NCBI GenBank assembly: GCA_019649035.1 | Contig: BMAT01009755.1 | Coordinates: forward strand, 59,944 to 80,840 | Length of the DNA: 20,897 bases | DNA from: Elysia marginata | Lineage: Eukaryota > Mollusca > Gastropoda > Plakobranchidae | Direction of reading: 5' to 3' | In this document: piece by piece, positions 6,901 to 14,936 of the stretch | Layout: the number at the start of each line of letters is the position of its first letter | Position numbering within the stretch: position 1 is the stretch's first letter | Position numbers and translations under genes: made by a program | Notes under the pieces: model-generated | The model's database searches: none | Seen by the model: only the letters and a program-made list of their open reading frames with translations | Told to the model about the DNA's origin: nothing

Positions 6901-9869
6901 GTTGGAAAGCTTTGAGGATCATGAAAACTTTCCTGTTGGTATGCCAGAGAAATAATGGAAATTCTTGTTTGTATAATTTTCAGTCCTTTTTGAAGGAGCA
7001 CCAGGTTTGCAATTTTTGTCCTATATTTTAAATGGATCAAAACAACCTAAGGAGAGGTATTTTTTTTCTTACTCCTTAAAATGCATTAGAAAGAAAATGT
7101 TTTCTGTGATCCTGCTTCCTATATGACCTATACAAGGCAAAGTACAAGCATAAAGAATGTTGTTAAGGTACAGGGCAGTTTTCTTTTTTTTTTTACATTA
7201 TCAAGGCAGAAGTTACCCTCAATTAAGATGCACAAAAGATGTATTGAAAATAAAGCAATGCTATGAAAGTCTTAAAAAACTTTTTTTTTTTTTAAGTGGA
7301 CCTCTTGCCAGTGACCAGCACAGGCCAAGAGCAGCAAGGTTCAGTGAGTACAGGCTCTGGCACTGCCTCAACCTTTGCCTCAAATTCATCAAGCCAGCAA
7401 CGGTCGTCAGAGAAGGATATCTACATCATTTTCATCCATGCTCTTCAGAATAGCTTGTTTCGGCTGCACCTTGTTGAGTACGAAAAAACACAGTCCAAGT
7501 AAGGAAATACATTTTTTTTGTGTCTTTTCTGACCCCTTCTCTTTTCTGTTGATGTTTATTTTATATACTTTGACCATAGTGTTTGCGCTCACCTTGGAAG
7601 TATTATATCGAGTTATTGTTTGTTTGAGAACTGAAGCAGTCAGCAGTGCTGAAGTGGATCTCTGAGGGAGATAACCAGCAGCATTGAATAAGTTTAAAAA
7701 ATCAAATTATATAAAATACCATGCTTAATTATCTCCCATGAACTTACACACACACACGAAAAAAGATAATCAAGTTAAGCAGAGTTGACTGTATACCTGT
7801 ATAGATTTAAATATTTTAAAGTTTCTAAGATAACTACAAGTTTTTAGAAAGTCGTGATATTAGCAAAAAGTTGGATTCCCTGTATCTCTGGCATATACTG
7901 TGGCAAAAATGTGAAGGAAAAAGGGGTCATTATTTTCATGGCAGTATCTCAACATCCATAATTGTTGGATTTATGGATATTTGTTTTGGTTTTTAAAAGT
8001 TTACCTTAGCGTTTACCAGTATGGGTTTAAAAATAATTTCTTTTTTTTTTTTTTAAGTAACCAAAATCAAATCGTCTGATTTTAGGTTTTTGCAATCTTT
8101 GGACATTAAATATAGTTTTTGTCATTTTTATAGTAATTATAGCATAAAAAAAACTTGCCCTACTGAATTCATCGCTTTTAAAAATATGATAAATCAAAGC
8201 GTTTGCTTTAGATTTGAACGATCTTTTTGCATCAAACATAAATTTGCCAATCACATGCATTTAAATTATACATTATACCACACATTTACCTATTATGTTT
8301 AAATTATTCCTATAACAAAGAAAAAAGTCTAAAACATAAGCAATTAAAGAACATTTTACAGATTTTGTTATCATAAACTTATTTTTTTAAGCCTGCTAAC
8401 TGATCTTTGATTTGTTGTTGTCTTTTTTTGTTCTTCCTACCAGAATGGCTATTGCTATTCCTTTAGTAGATGGTATGGTGGTCAGTCGTAGAGCACTCGG
8501 CTCTTTAGTCAGACAAACAGCAATCAACATCTGTAGACGCCGTCGGCTTGAGAGTGAATCGTAAGGCAGCCAGACTAATTTTTTTTTTTTTAGAATTTCA
8601 ATTTAATAATAGAGAACAAATTTAAAATCATTTGTTCAAGTGATGTACATAAAACAGTTCCCTGTGAAAAAGAAAATGAATACTGTAGTTTTCGAAGCTT
8701 CAGATTTGCTTAGAGGTGGTATTTTCTTAATTTTTTTTTTTTTTTTTATGGAAATGGGATCATAGTTTCACTTTGTTTTAGACCATAATATATATCTTGC
8801 AACCAGTCCAAACGAGTCTGATGTATCAATTTTTACATTTTGAACAGTAAATTTTTCCAACCTTCCAAACATTAAAATTGCATGAAATTATCAAAATATT
8901 TTGGAATGATAATAGAACTTATGATTTAAAAATATATTAGCGAAAAAAAGAAAAATAAATTTACTTTGAACATATTTTTACTAATTTTAAAATATTTGAC
9001 ACACGACTGATTTGGAGTAGTTGTGAGACATATTTAAAGTTCTTCAATACAATTGAAAGCAGAAAAAGAGATAGACTTAAAAAGAGGTGCTGAAACAGTG
9101 AATGGAATAAAAAATTTAAAAATTAGATAAAGTTTTTCAGACTAAGAAAAGGCAATAGAAAAAGATGTGTCTGCAGTTTTTTCAGTCCACTCACTTGTGA
9201 AATGGGTACTGGCTACAGGTAGTTCTGGGCATTTGTGGAATGCTGGTGCTTAATACTGTAATGCTCCATAATATGAGTAAAATATGCTTTAGAAGGTTTT
9301 GGTTTGCTGGGGGTGGGGGTAAGGCATTGCAATGGAACTTGTGAATTAAGAAATAGTTGGTAAAAGTTGGTCTCATGAGAGGGGGAGGTCTCACTTCAGG
9401 GGATAAATTACTGACTTAGACTCATGTAAGCAGATTCCCTCAAATTTATATTCACAAAAGAGGGTTAATCTTATTTGAGGGGCTCCATCACATAACAGTG
9501 CAGTTTGCTTAAGTCAAAGTGCTTGGGAACTCTTTATTCAGTTCAAAATATCATAACTTTGAGTCAAAGGATAGTTGACCAAGAAAGAACAACCAATGGG
9601 GTCCAAAAATAGATTTTGATTATCCATAGATTTGAATTATCTGAGTTTGAGGTCAGTGGACTCCAGTTTATTTAAAGACCTGAGTCTGCATTAAGCCGAG
9701 GAAGATCATAACTGTATTTTTACTAATTATTTTTTTGTCCCTACTCTCTAGGTATCAACCTCCACATGTGCGCCGCAAGCTGAAGATTCAGGACATGGTA
9801 AGCAGGTACAAGTGCACTCTGTCACCATCGGAGTTCTACACTGCCCTGTTTCAAGACATCCCCAAGTGA
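733..9869 (+). CDS. RALGAPB: Ral GTPase-activating protein subunit beta, 3' part (9 exons)
   Basis: Nine exons joined as 733-912, 1159-1231, 1723-1896, 4200-4338, 5243-5452, 6432-6938, 7297-7498, 8444-8560 and 9752-9869 give one uninterrupted frame of 572 codons plus TGA; every junction has GT..AG and matching phase. I recognise RALGAPB from blocks such as [49 protein letters not shown] and the C-terminal [14 protein letters not shown]. In the known family the protein is the non-catalytic partner of RALGAPA1/2 in a TSC1/TSC2-like cytosolic complex that switches off RalA/RalB. The window holds only the C-terminal portion (the human protein is roughly 1,500 residues), including the Rap/Ran-GAP-like domain. 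The motif expected to carry the catalytic Asn reads GPD at residues 406-408 of this fragment, fitting a non-catalytic role. The 5' exons lie upstream. A paralogue is unlikely because the extreme C-terminus also matches. Confidence 0.93.
1159..1231 (+). CDS. RALGAPB: RALGAPB exon b (residues 60-84)
   Basis: Acceptor tccttcag ends at 1158 and a consensus donor gtgagt starts at 1232. The 73-bp exon encodes [14 protein letters not shown] and [10 protein letters not shown], among the most conserved stretches of the RALGAPB C-terminal region. It ends on a complete codon. Confidence 0.93.
1232..1722. other. RALGAPB intron between exons b and c
   Basis: AT-rich with A- and T-runs, ending in a pyrimidine tract and ctccag at 1717-1722. 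No repeat or structured element was recognised. Confidence 0.85.
1723..1896 (+). CDS. RALGAPB: RALGAPB exon c (residues 85-142)
   Basis: Acceptor ctccctccag ends at 1722; donor gtaaaa starts at 1897. Exactly 58 codons, phase 0 at both ends. It encodes [15 protein letters not shown], an acidic stretch, then the beta-strand-like [20 protein letters not shown] typical of the start of a Rap-GAP fold. Reading on into the intron reaches a stop at 1927-1929, so retention would truncate the protein. Confidence 0.93.
2391..2414 (+). repeat. left terminal inverted repeat
   Basis: Begins TGAGGC right after a TA dinucleotide and contains TCCCAAAAGTT; pairs with 4070-4093 with three mismatches in 24. Confidence 0.75.
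2937..3910 (+). repeat. degenerate tandem repeat array, alternating A/B units
   Basis: The 9-mer GTTATGTCC occurs on the plus strand at 2982, 3158, 3177, 3362, 3536, 3719 and 3893. Two contexts alternate. Type A is preceded by ttgtagtgaac or a close variant (2982, 3362, 3719). Type B is preceded by tatcggagtgaa or a variant (3158, 3536, 3893). A to B is 176, 174 and 174 bp; A to A is 380 and 357; B to B is 378 and 357. This indicates about three copies of a roughly 360-bp dimer, with bodies diverged and motif-proximal ends conserved. Pre-A segments also share ggtggttttt (2947, 3681). The motif was not seen outside the transposon. Confidence 0.65.
4070..4093 (-). repeat. right terminal inverted repeat
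   Basis: Contains AACTTTTGGGA and ends GCCTCA directly before TA at 4094-4095; reverse complement of the left end with three mismatches. Confidence 0.75.
4200..4338 (+). CDS. RALGAPB: RALGAPB exon d (residues 143-188)
   Basis: Acceptor ttcaacag ends at 4199; donor gtaggc starts at 4339. It encodes [19 protein letters not shown], then [18 protein letters not shown] and [20 protein letters not shown] and GWTG are hallmark blocks shared with Rap-GAP-fold proteins of the RALGAP/TSC2 group. It ends with a single G, completed by AA of the next exon. Confidence 0.94.
4681..4763 (+). repeat. long near-perfect hairpin in intron
   Basis: Arms at 4681-4710 and 4734-4763 are reverse complements over 30 bp with two mismatches (positions 4684/4760 and 4689/4755), around a 23-base loop. 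The 26-bp core arms 4685-4710 and 4734-4759 match at 25 positions. A smaller palindrome is nested around the left arm: GGCACATCA at 4690-4698 faces TGATGTGCC at 4707-4715. Transcribed in the RALGAPB sense it would fold into a pre-miRNA-sized stem. It could also be a tiny palindromic MITE. No expression evidence is available from sequence. Confidence 0.8.
5117..5118. other. two undetermined bases (NN)
   Basis: The bases are given as nn; a small sequencing or assembly uncertainty inside the intron, with no effect on coding. Confidence 0.99.
5243..5452 (+). CDS. RALGAPB: RALGAPB exon e (residues 189-259)
   Basis: The preferred acceptor (gtgtacag) ends at 5242; a second AG at 5247-5248 would remove two codons (Glu-Ala) without changing frame. 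Donor gtaagt starts at 5453. The exon encodes [11 protein letters not shown], then [20 protein letters not shown] and LLVPSP. The latter is the conserved 'V.YwadvltEva..vPSP' block of the Rap-GAP-like domain. A low-complexity Thr/Gly/Ser tail ([14 protein letters not shown]) follows and starts the disordered insert that continues in the next exon. Confidence 0.92.
5453..6431. other. RALGAPB intron between exons e and f
   Basis: About 1 kb of AT-rich sequence with many T-runs and a strong T-tract ending ttaattag at 6431. No repeat, RNA gene or coding segment was recognised. Confidence 0.85.
6432..6938 (+). CDS. RALGAPB: RALGAPB exon f (residues 259-428), disordered insert
   Basis: Acceptor is a long T-tract plus attag ending at 6431; donor gtatgc starts at 6939. 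It encodes [15 protein letters not shown], then a Pro/Ser/Gly-rich stretch of about 130 residues with a seven-serine run (TCA repeats near 6693-6713), then [20 protein letters not shown] and [13 protein letters not shown]. The last block is the conserved strand where catalytic Rap-GAPs carry G-N-D; here it is GPD (406-408). An in-frame alternative acceptor, ttcag ending at 6527, would drop 96 bp (32 codons). I cannot decide between them; the upstream one has the better pyrimidine tract. Confidence 0.85.
6939..7296. other. RALGAPB intron between exons f and g
   Basis: Short AT-rich intron ending in a T-run and ttaag at 7292-7296. AAG is a less common acceptor triplet, but it is the one that preserves the frame. 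Nothing else was recognised. Confidence 0.83.
7297..7498 (+). CDS. RALGAPB: RALGAPB exon g (residues 428-495)
   Basis: The exon starts in mid-codon (G|TG gives Val) and ends AA before gtaagg at 7499. The first part is low complexity ([20 protein letters not shown] and Ser-rich). Then [20 protein letters not shown] and VEYEKTQSK follow; this matches the conserved strand 'VIFIHPL..GLFR' of RALGAPB. Confidence 0.92.
7499..8443. other. RALGAPB intron between exons g and h
   Basis: AT-rich, with a short CA run at about 7745-7757, a T-run at 8041-8055 and a good acceptor tcttcctaccag ending at 8443. No element or RNA gene was recognised. Confidence 0.85.
8444..8560 (+). CDS. RALGAPB: RALGAPB exon h (residues 495-534)
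   Basis: Acceptor ctaccag ends at 8443; donor gtaagg starts at 8561. It encodes [19 protein letters not shown], then [19 protein letters not shown]. This is the highly conserved Rap-GAP C-terminal block where the family reads 'PL.DGM.VSRRALG.LVRQT.INICRR'. It joins the next exon at TC|G (Ser). Confidence 0.95.
8561..9751. other. RALGAPB last intron
   Basis: AT-rich 1.2-kb intron ending ctactctctag at 9751. It contains a diverged SINE body at 9183-9322 (separate entry), followed by G-rich stretches around 9308-9320 and 9379-9387. The rest is unremarkable. Confidence 0.85.
9183..9322 (+). mobile_element. diverged SINE fragment (body only)
   Basis: Aligns with the body of the full copy at 14611-14936: cagtccac, then a ggctacaggtagt-like stretch, atttgtggaatg, tactgtaatgctc and atatgagt, fading out at ttgctggggg. 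About 20 bases of the full copy (the gcgcctaacaggctgcc region) are missing. There is no tRNA-like head, so it is a 5'-truncated, old copy within the last RALGAPB intron. Confidence 0.7.
9752..9869 (+). CDS. RALGAPB: RALGAPB terminal exon coding part (residues 534-572 and stop)
   Basis: Acceptor ctctctag ends at 9751. It encodes [20 protein letters not shown], then [18 protein letters not shown] and TGA at 9867-9869. The PPHVRRK.KI.D.V and EFY..LFQ blocks match the extreme C-terminus of RALGAPB, which argues against a paralogue. Confidence 0.95.
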
Positions 9870-10177
9870 TCTAACATACAGTGACAAGCTAGATGCTGAA
9901 GCATTTTACTCTTGCTTTTTATGTCAGCTACATCTTCTAACGACATTAAATTTTTTTTTCTTATCTAAATACTGAAAAAAAAAGGATTTAAGTCAAAACA
10001 TTCAGAAACACTCCTTTTTTACAAGGATCAACCCGCCCAAAATGTTCAGCAACACTCATAGTTCCCATACATATAACTTTCTCCACACCTTATAACGTTT
10101 TAAGTAGATGTTATAAACAAAAATGGTTGTTTGTTACCCCAACAGAAACTTGTCTTTTTTGAAAGTCTTGTGTACTA

Positions 10178-10183
10178 AATAAA
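10178..10183 (+). terminator. polyadenylation signal, first after stop
   Basis: AATAAA about 310 bases after the stop, followed by a GT-containing stretch (gtgaacttgtggcttg) at 10196-10208 that could be the downstream element. Confidence 0.5.
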
Positions 10184-10357
10184 AACAGACAGTAGTGAAC
10201 TTGTGGCTTGATACTATTTTTTAGAAATAGCAAAGACTGCCATTCGACCTGCCATATTGAAAAGAACAATTTTGGTGGCAAGTGATGCCATCCTGAACAA
10301 GGGAAACCATGTTCCAGTGTAGTATGATTCTAGGAGGATAGAATGAGAACTATTCAG

Positions 10358-10367
10358 AATAAATAAA
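10358..10367 (+). terminator. overlapping polyadenylation signals
   Basis: Two overlapping AATAAA hexamers (10358 and 10362); no strong GT-rich element directly follows. Confidence 0.35.
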
Positions 10368-10893
10368 CTATTGACAAAAATAATCTTCTAGTCATGTAAA
10401 TGATATGATTTTTAAATTGACAACAATACTATTATTATGGAGCACCGTCATTGATTGATATAGCTTTTTTAAATACTTTTATAGCAGTCTGTGGATCGGC
10501 TTTCTACTTAACTTTGTGAGCTAGAAACTGATATATTCTTTACTGTATCATTTATTTTGGAATTTTTTTTCTTCAAAAATTGCTTTTTGACTGTGATGAA
10601 AATGCGGAGCCTTATTTTTTAATCATGGTAGTAATTATTGTCTTTTTCATCATACTTTTGAATATGATTGTTGCTCATTTCTTGTATGTAAGGAGCAAAA
10701 TAATTCTTTCCAATTTTTTATTAAACTTTTATTTACCCATGTAAAATTTGTTAAACTGAAAAAAGTTATTTAATTTTTTTTCTTTACATGATACACCCTT
10801 ATTGATATGTTTAGATATGTTTGTGATTTAGAATATACGTTTAACCCATATCACACTCAGGTTTTGGTACCTAATGTCTAAATCCCACTATAC

Positions 10894-10899
10894 AATAAA
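10894..10899 (+). terminator. candidate polyadenylation signal
   Basis: AATAAA followed by attgtgtaagttgatgttttg, a reasonable GT-rich downstream element. Confidence 0.45.
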
Positions 10900-13057
10900 A
10901 ATATTGTGTAAGTTGATGTTTTGAAACTGTAAGATTGAAATCAGGCTCTTGTATGTCCTATTTTATATAATAGCTGTCTATGTTATATGCAGGGATGCCC
11001 AATTCTGTTTTTTTTTCCATTGTTTTTCTTTTTTTTTTTTTCATCTGTTGGAAGTTTTCATTTTGTTTGTAATTATTATTTCTTTATTTATTATCAAAAC
11101 ATGACCAAGTATTGCACAACTTGACAATATGCCTATTACGTGAGATGCAATGCCCGGCTTATCTCATTGAAAAAAACAAAATTTGGCATCTGTGTATATC
11201 TCAAAATGTTCAAAGTGTCATACAGCTGTAATTCCACTCTTTTCAGAGCAGTCTATTGCTCTCTTCACACCATTCAGTGCCTAACCTTTTGATAAACCAT
11301 GAGGTAAGTGGTGTCTTTGTAAGACCACCAACATGAATCGATAAGCCTAGAATGCATTCTTTTTTTTCGCTATACACTGTATGCCTGATGCACAGGGCAT
11401 TGGATATCTTTGTTTCTGGAAGGCTACTGATATTTTACTTTAGAGATCAGGGTTCAAAGGTTTAAGGCACACTTCGGTTAAATGTGTTCTAAATAAATAC
11501 GCTTTGAAACAAAAGTTTTTTGTACAATTTGATAATTTTTTATTTACTTTTATGTACCTTAAGATATGACAACAGTAGAGTTCTGTTTCTTTTACCTTCT
11601 CTCAAAATGCACATGTGCATTTTTATTGTATTCAAAATTAATAGTGTTATTCCCCTTTTCTCAAAGCATCAATCGAATTTATAAAGTTGATAATGATATT
11701 TTGAGGTCCAAACTTTTTAATCTATGATTTTCGTAATTTTAGTGAATTAGGTCTATTATTCTGTGGTTGTGTCAAAGTATATATAATTTTTTTTCATTAT
11801 TTTCATTACCAAATAATTATATGTGTAGCGCTCCCACAAAAGTTCTTGGTCAAATTTTCACTCAAAAATTTTTTTTGCATAATTTGAAGGTTTATAATCT
11901 TTTTCATCATATCCTCTTACGAGAAAATCATAACAAAATTTTTAATGTGTTTTAGGGGTTGTGAAAAAACGGTAATGCCGTTTTGGCTTCCACACTACTG
12001 AAAGTCCAATTTTCTCCACTTTTTTAATATGAGGCCTGTTGGATTTCTTTTCTTTATAGTGCAGTAACTCAGAACCTATTTAAGATATTCAAATAATTTT
12101 TTAACCATCTTAGAGAGCTTTTAAAGGCCTCTCCAAAGAAGTAATAACTCTACATCACAAAGTTCCGCACGTAGACTCATTTTGTGGGACCCCTACGCTC
12201 GTGTCGAGTATGGGACTACCTACCTACACATATGTTCTGCAACTGTTCTAAATGATTCAGAGGTTGTTCTTTTCACATTCAGAGGCTTTGGTCACTGAAG
12301 ATTGTCTTCTTACTGGGCTCTCCAACATTAAAATCTACTTAAAGTATCATAACTGACAAGATTGTAGGTGTTTGTTCATTTAAGTTCTAAAAAATACACC
12401 TGAATGATGATGTCTTGACTGGTTGGAAGACATATGTTGAGAAATGGTACTCTTGTCTATCTTGACAATATGAGTGTTTTGAAATCAATGTAAGAAACTG
12501 AATTCTTTGCTATATTATTCAGTTTCACTAGATATTTTACAAGAATTGCTGTTTGTGTCAGGACAATCAAATATCTTGATCACAATGTATAAAAATATTG
12601 CCGTTGCCAGATGGATGGCTTGAGTGATTGCTACAAAGGTTTTGCTTGCTGCTGCCTGTTACATGTTTGTTTATAGAATTCTATCAAAAGATATTTAAAA
12701 ACTTTGTGAATTTTCTATTGCTTCTGATACCTTTTCTTTAAAGATCAGAAACAGAAATTATCCTATTTAAAATCTCAGCTTCTTGTACACTGAAGTTTCA
12801 TGTGTATGTATTTTGTTTTCTTTTTCAAAGTTTTGTTTAGAAAGTTTATAAGTTGTAATTTGAAGACATCTTTCACACAGCTAGGTTGTGCCCTGTAGAA
12901 AACGATGGCTGTTTCTGATTTTAAATTTGTAGGAAAAAGGCCCTTGTATATGACATAGGACTTTGCCTTGAAGTCTTAGAAGTTAGATATATAAATTGTG
13001 TTGACTAAGGGGTGATGCTTTTGTAAGATTCTTGTCGGACATGGTAATTGCAAGGCT

Positions 13058-13063
13058 AATAAA
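13058..13063 (+). terminator. candidate distal polyadenylation signal
   Basis: AATAAA with tgatgttgatattgg about 25 bases downstream, a fitting GT-rich element. Confidence 0.4.
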
Positions 13064-14279
13064 GTGATGTTTCATAATTTTATTGATGTTGATATTGGAT
13101 CTAGAGGTAATAACTGAGTGTTTCTACAAAGCAAAGAAAAACAAGCTTTCACTTCCCCATTGTACCTTTTGCTTGAATTATTAGCATCTCAGTTGGAGAC
13201 ATTTTGTAGTAACCACACATTTGTTGAATCTGGAGTATGTTCTATTATCATTCATTGCCTTGGTATTGGTATAAATGTAACATGTGTTTGTTATTTTTAC
13301 ACTATCAACGTATCAGTTCATAGAAAAAACATTTCCCTTGGACCTTATTTACATTTTTTATCTTTAAAGCATTAAATGCATCACGTTTGGATAGGTTTTT
13401 TTCTATATAATCCTCAGAATGAATTAATTCATTCTCATAGAATTCCATTAATCAATAGCTTGCTCTTTTGAATTGGCCTGCCTATTTTAATTTCTAATTT
13501 GCTTCATATGAGGTAAAAATCAAAAGTGTTTTCCAGTTATCTCAGCCTGTAAACATAGTTCATCTCACTATGAATCAGGGTATCTTAGCAGACCTAATGA
13601 TGTACAGTTTTACCAGGGGTTTTGTGTGAAGAGCAATTCTTTTTTTTCGTTTGTTTGTTGTCCCCCCCCCCTCCCTATCTTTATCTTTTGTTTGTTACAA
13701 ACTGTTGTGTGAGGCCATCAGGGTGATTCAGACACATCTCACTGAGAATCTAACTCTTTAAAAGAAAAAGAATTGTTTAAAATTGCCTAAATTATAGTAA
13801 ATCATTTTTAATGTATTTTTGAAAATAGAATAACTTATATTATGGATAAGTTAATTAGTTTTCCAATCTTTTCAAGGGAAAAGAATACAGTTCTGTGATG
13901 TTTACAACTGAATTTGTGAATATTCTGACTTGCGCCAGATTCAAACTCTTTGCTGCATCTTGTGATGTGTTGCTCTTTTGCTCCTTTTGTTTTTTAAAGG
14001 TCAAAGAAATTTGGAGCTACAATCTATGACAATTGATTTTTTTGTTCAGCCTTGCTCGTCCTTGTTTATGGTATGTTTTAAATTGTTATTCTAATAATCC
14101 CAAAACATTTGATAAGTATATATAAAAGCTAATAACATGTATAATTATTTATTTTCATATCATTAAACTGTTTTCAGCATTCATGCAAACAGAAAAAAGA
14201 ATAGCTGATATGTTTTATGTGCAATAGCTTGATATTATTTTCATAATTGTAAATTATTTTGTCATTGTTCTCTAATTAC

Positions 14280-14285
14280 AATAAA
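14280..14285 (+). terminator. candidate most distal polyadenylation signal
   Basis: AATAAA followed by cgtgtacaacctgtgtgatg, the clearest GT-rich downstream element in the region. The first SINE copy begins about 220 bases later, so this is a natural boundary for the gene. Confidence 0.45.
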
Positions 14286-14502
14286 CAATACGTGTACAAC
14301 CTGTGTGATGATTTTCTCTCTCTTTTTTTTTCAATTTTCTGTGGAAATCTTATAATTCCTTGTTCTGTTCAGTTAACATTAACTTTTTCATTGCGAGGAA
14401 CCTACTAATAGATTAGAAATGACTTCAATAAGCTTTGTTTACTTTTAGAAATTTTATGCTCTATTGCTAGAAATAGAAGTATTAAGTCGATCTTATACAC
14501 AA

Positions 14503-14607
14503 ACTCACTTCATATGAGTTGAGTTTGCTCTGGTGTGTATAGGCCTGCTGGGGTAAAAACCTAAAGTCATGAGACTGCCTTTGGCTGTGAAGGACTCTAA
14601 ACATATT
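14503..14607 (+). mobile_element. 5'-truncated SINE, 3' tail only
   Basis: Near-identical to the last about 100 bases of the full SINE just downstream: atatgagttgag, tttgctctggtgtgt, ggcctgctggggtaaa, aaagtcatgagactgccttt and ctaaacatat all recur at 14839-14932. It lacks the tRNA head and the body, as expected of a 5'-truncated retroposed copy. The start is approximate. Confidence 0.8.
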
Positions 14608-14610
14608 TAT

Positions 14611-14936
14611 ATTGGGGCAGCATGGCAGAGTGGTTAGAGTGTTGGACTTAAGATCTGGAGGTTGCGGATTCGATTCTCGACCATGTCATGTTGCAATTGC
14701 CTTGGGCAAGCAATTTACCCTAACTTTCCCCAGTCCACCCACCTGTAAAATGGCTACCTGGCTAAAGGCAGTGCTTGAAATTTGTGGAATGTCAGTATTT
14801 GAGCGCCTAACAGGCTGCCGTACTGTAATGCTCTGAAATATGAGTTGAATTTGCTCTGGTGTGTGAAGGCCTGCTGGGGTAAATATTTAAAGTCATGAGA
14901 CTGCCTTTGGCGGTGAAGGATTCTAAACATATCCAT
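14611..14936 (+). mobile_element. full-length tRNA-derived SINE
   Basis: The head resembles a tRNA-Leu(UAA): box A TGGCAGAGTGG at 14623-14633, anticodon-loop-like CTTAAGA at 14647-14653, box B GGATTCGATTC at 14666-14676. These are the internal RNA polymerase III promoter boxes. A body of about 150 bases and a 3' tail ending ctaaacatatcc follow. The same body and tail occur at 14503-14607 (tail), 9183-9322 (body) and 20553-20866 (minus strand), which identifies a dispersed family. Short open frames through it are by-products. SINEs encode no protein and depend on LINE reverse transcriptase. Confidence 0.85.

Larger units (their letters stand above)
9870..14300 (+). other. probable RALGAPB 3' UTR with several alternative ends
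   Basis: About 4.4 kb of AT-rich, ORF-poor sequence follows the stop codon. It has many T-runs and AATAAA signals at 10178, 10358/10362, 10894, 13058 and 14280 (entries below), plus 11492. The shortest UTR would be about 0.3 kb, the longest about 4.4 kb. Which ends are used cannot be told from sequence; part may be intergenic. No repeat element was recognised. A perfect 20-base palindrome (agaatgaatt and its mirror) is at 13416-13435. Confidence 0.5.

Noticed and set aside
9782..9806. Donor-like ATGGTAAGC inside the terminal coding exon
   Set aside because: Splicing there would cut into the conserved C-terminal block; reading through gives the expected RALGAPB ending, so it is treated as coding.
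13416..13435. Perfect 20-base palindrome
   Set aside because: It is made of A/T-rich bases with no loop, in a region where short AT palindromes are expected; no further structure around it.
14616..14690. Functional tRNA-Leu gene
   Set aside because: Box A, a Leu-like anticodon loop and box B are visible, but stem pairing is poor, the acceptor 3' half is missing and the sequence continues into a repeat body found elsewhere. It is a SINE head.
14612..14836. Open frame of about 74 codons on the plus strand
   Set aside because: It lies entirely in the tRNA-derived SINE; its start overlaps the tRNA-like head and the other copies of the family do not keep the frame.
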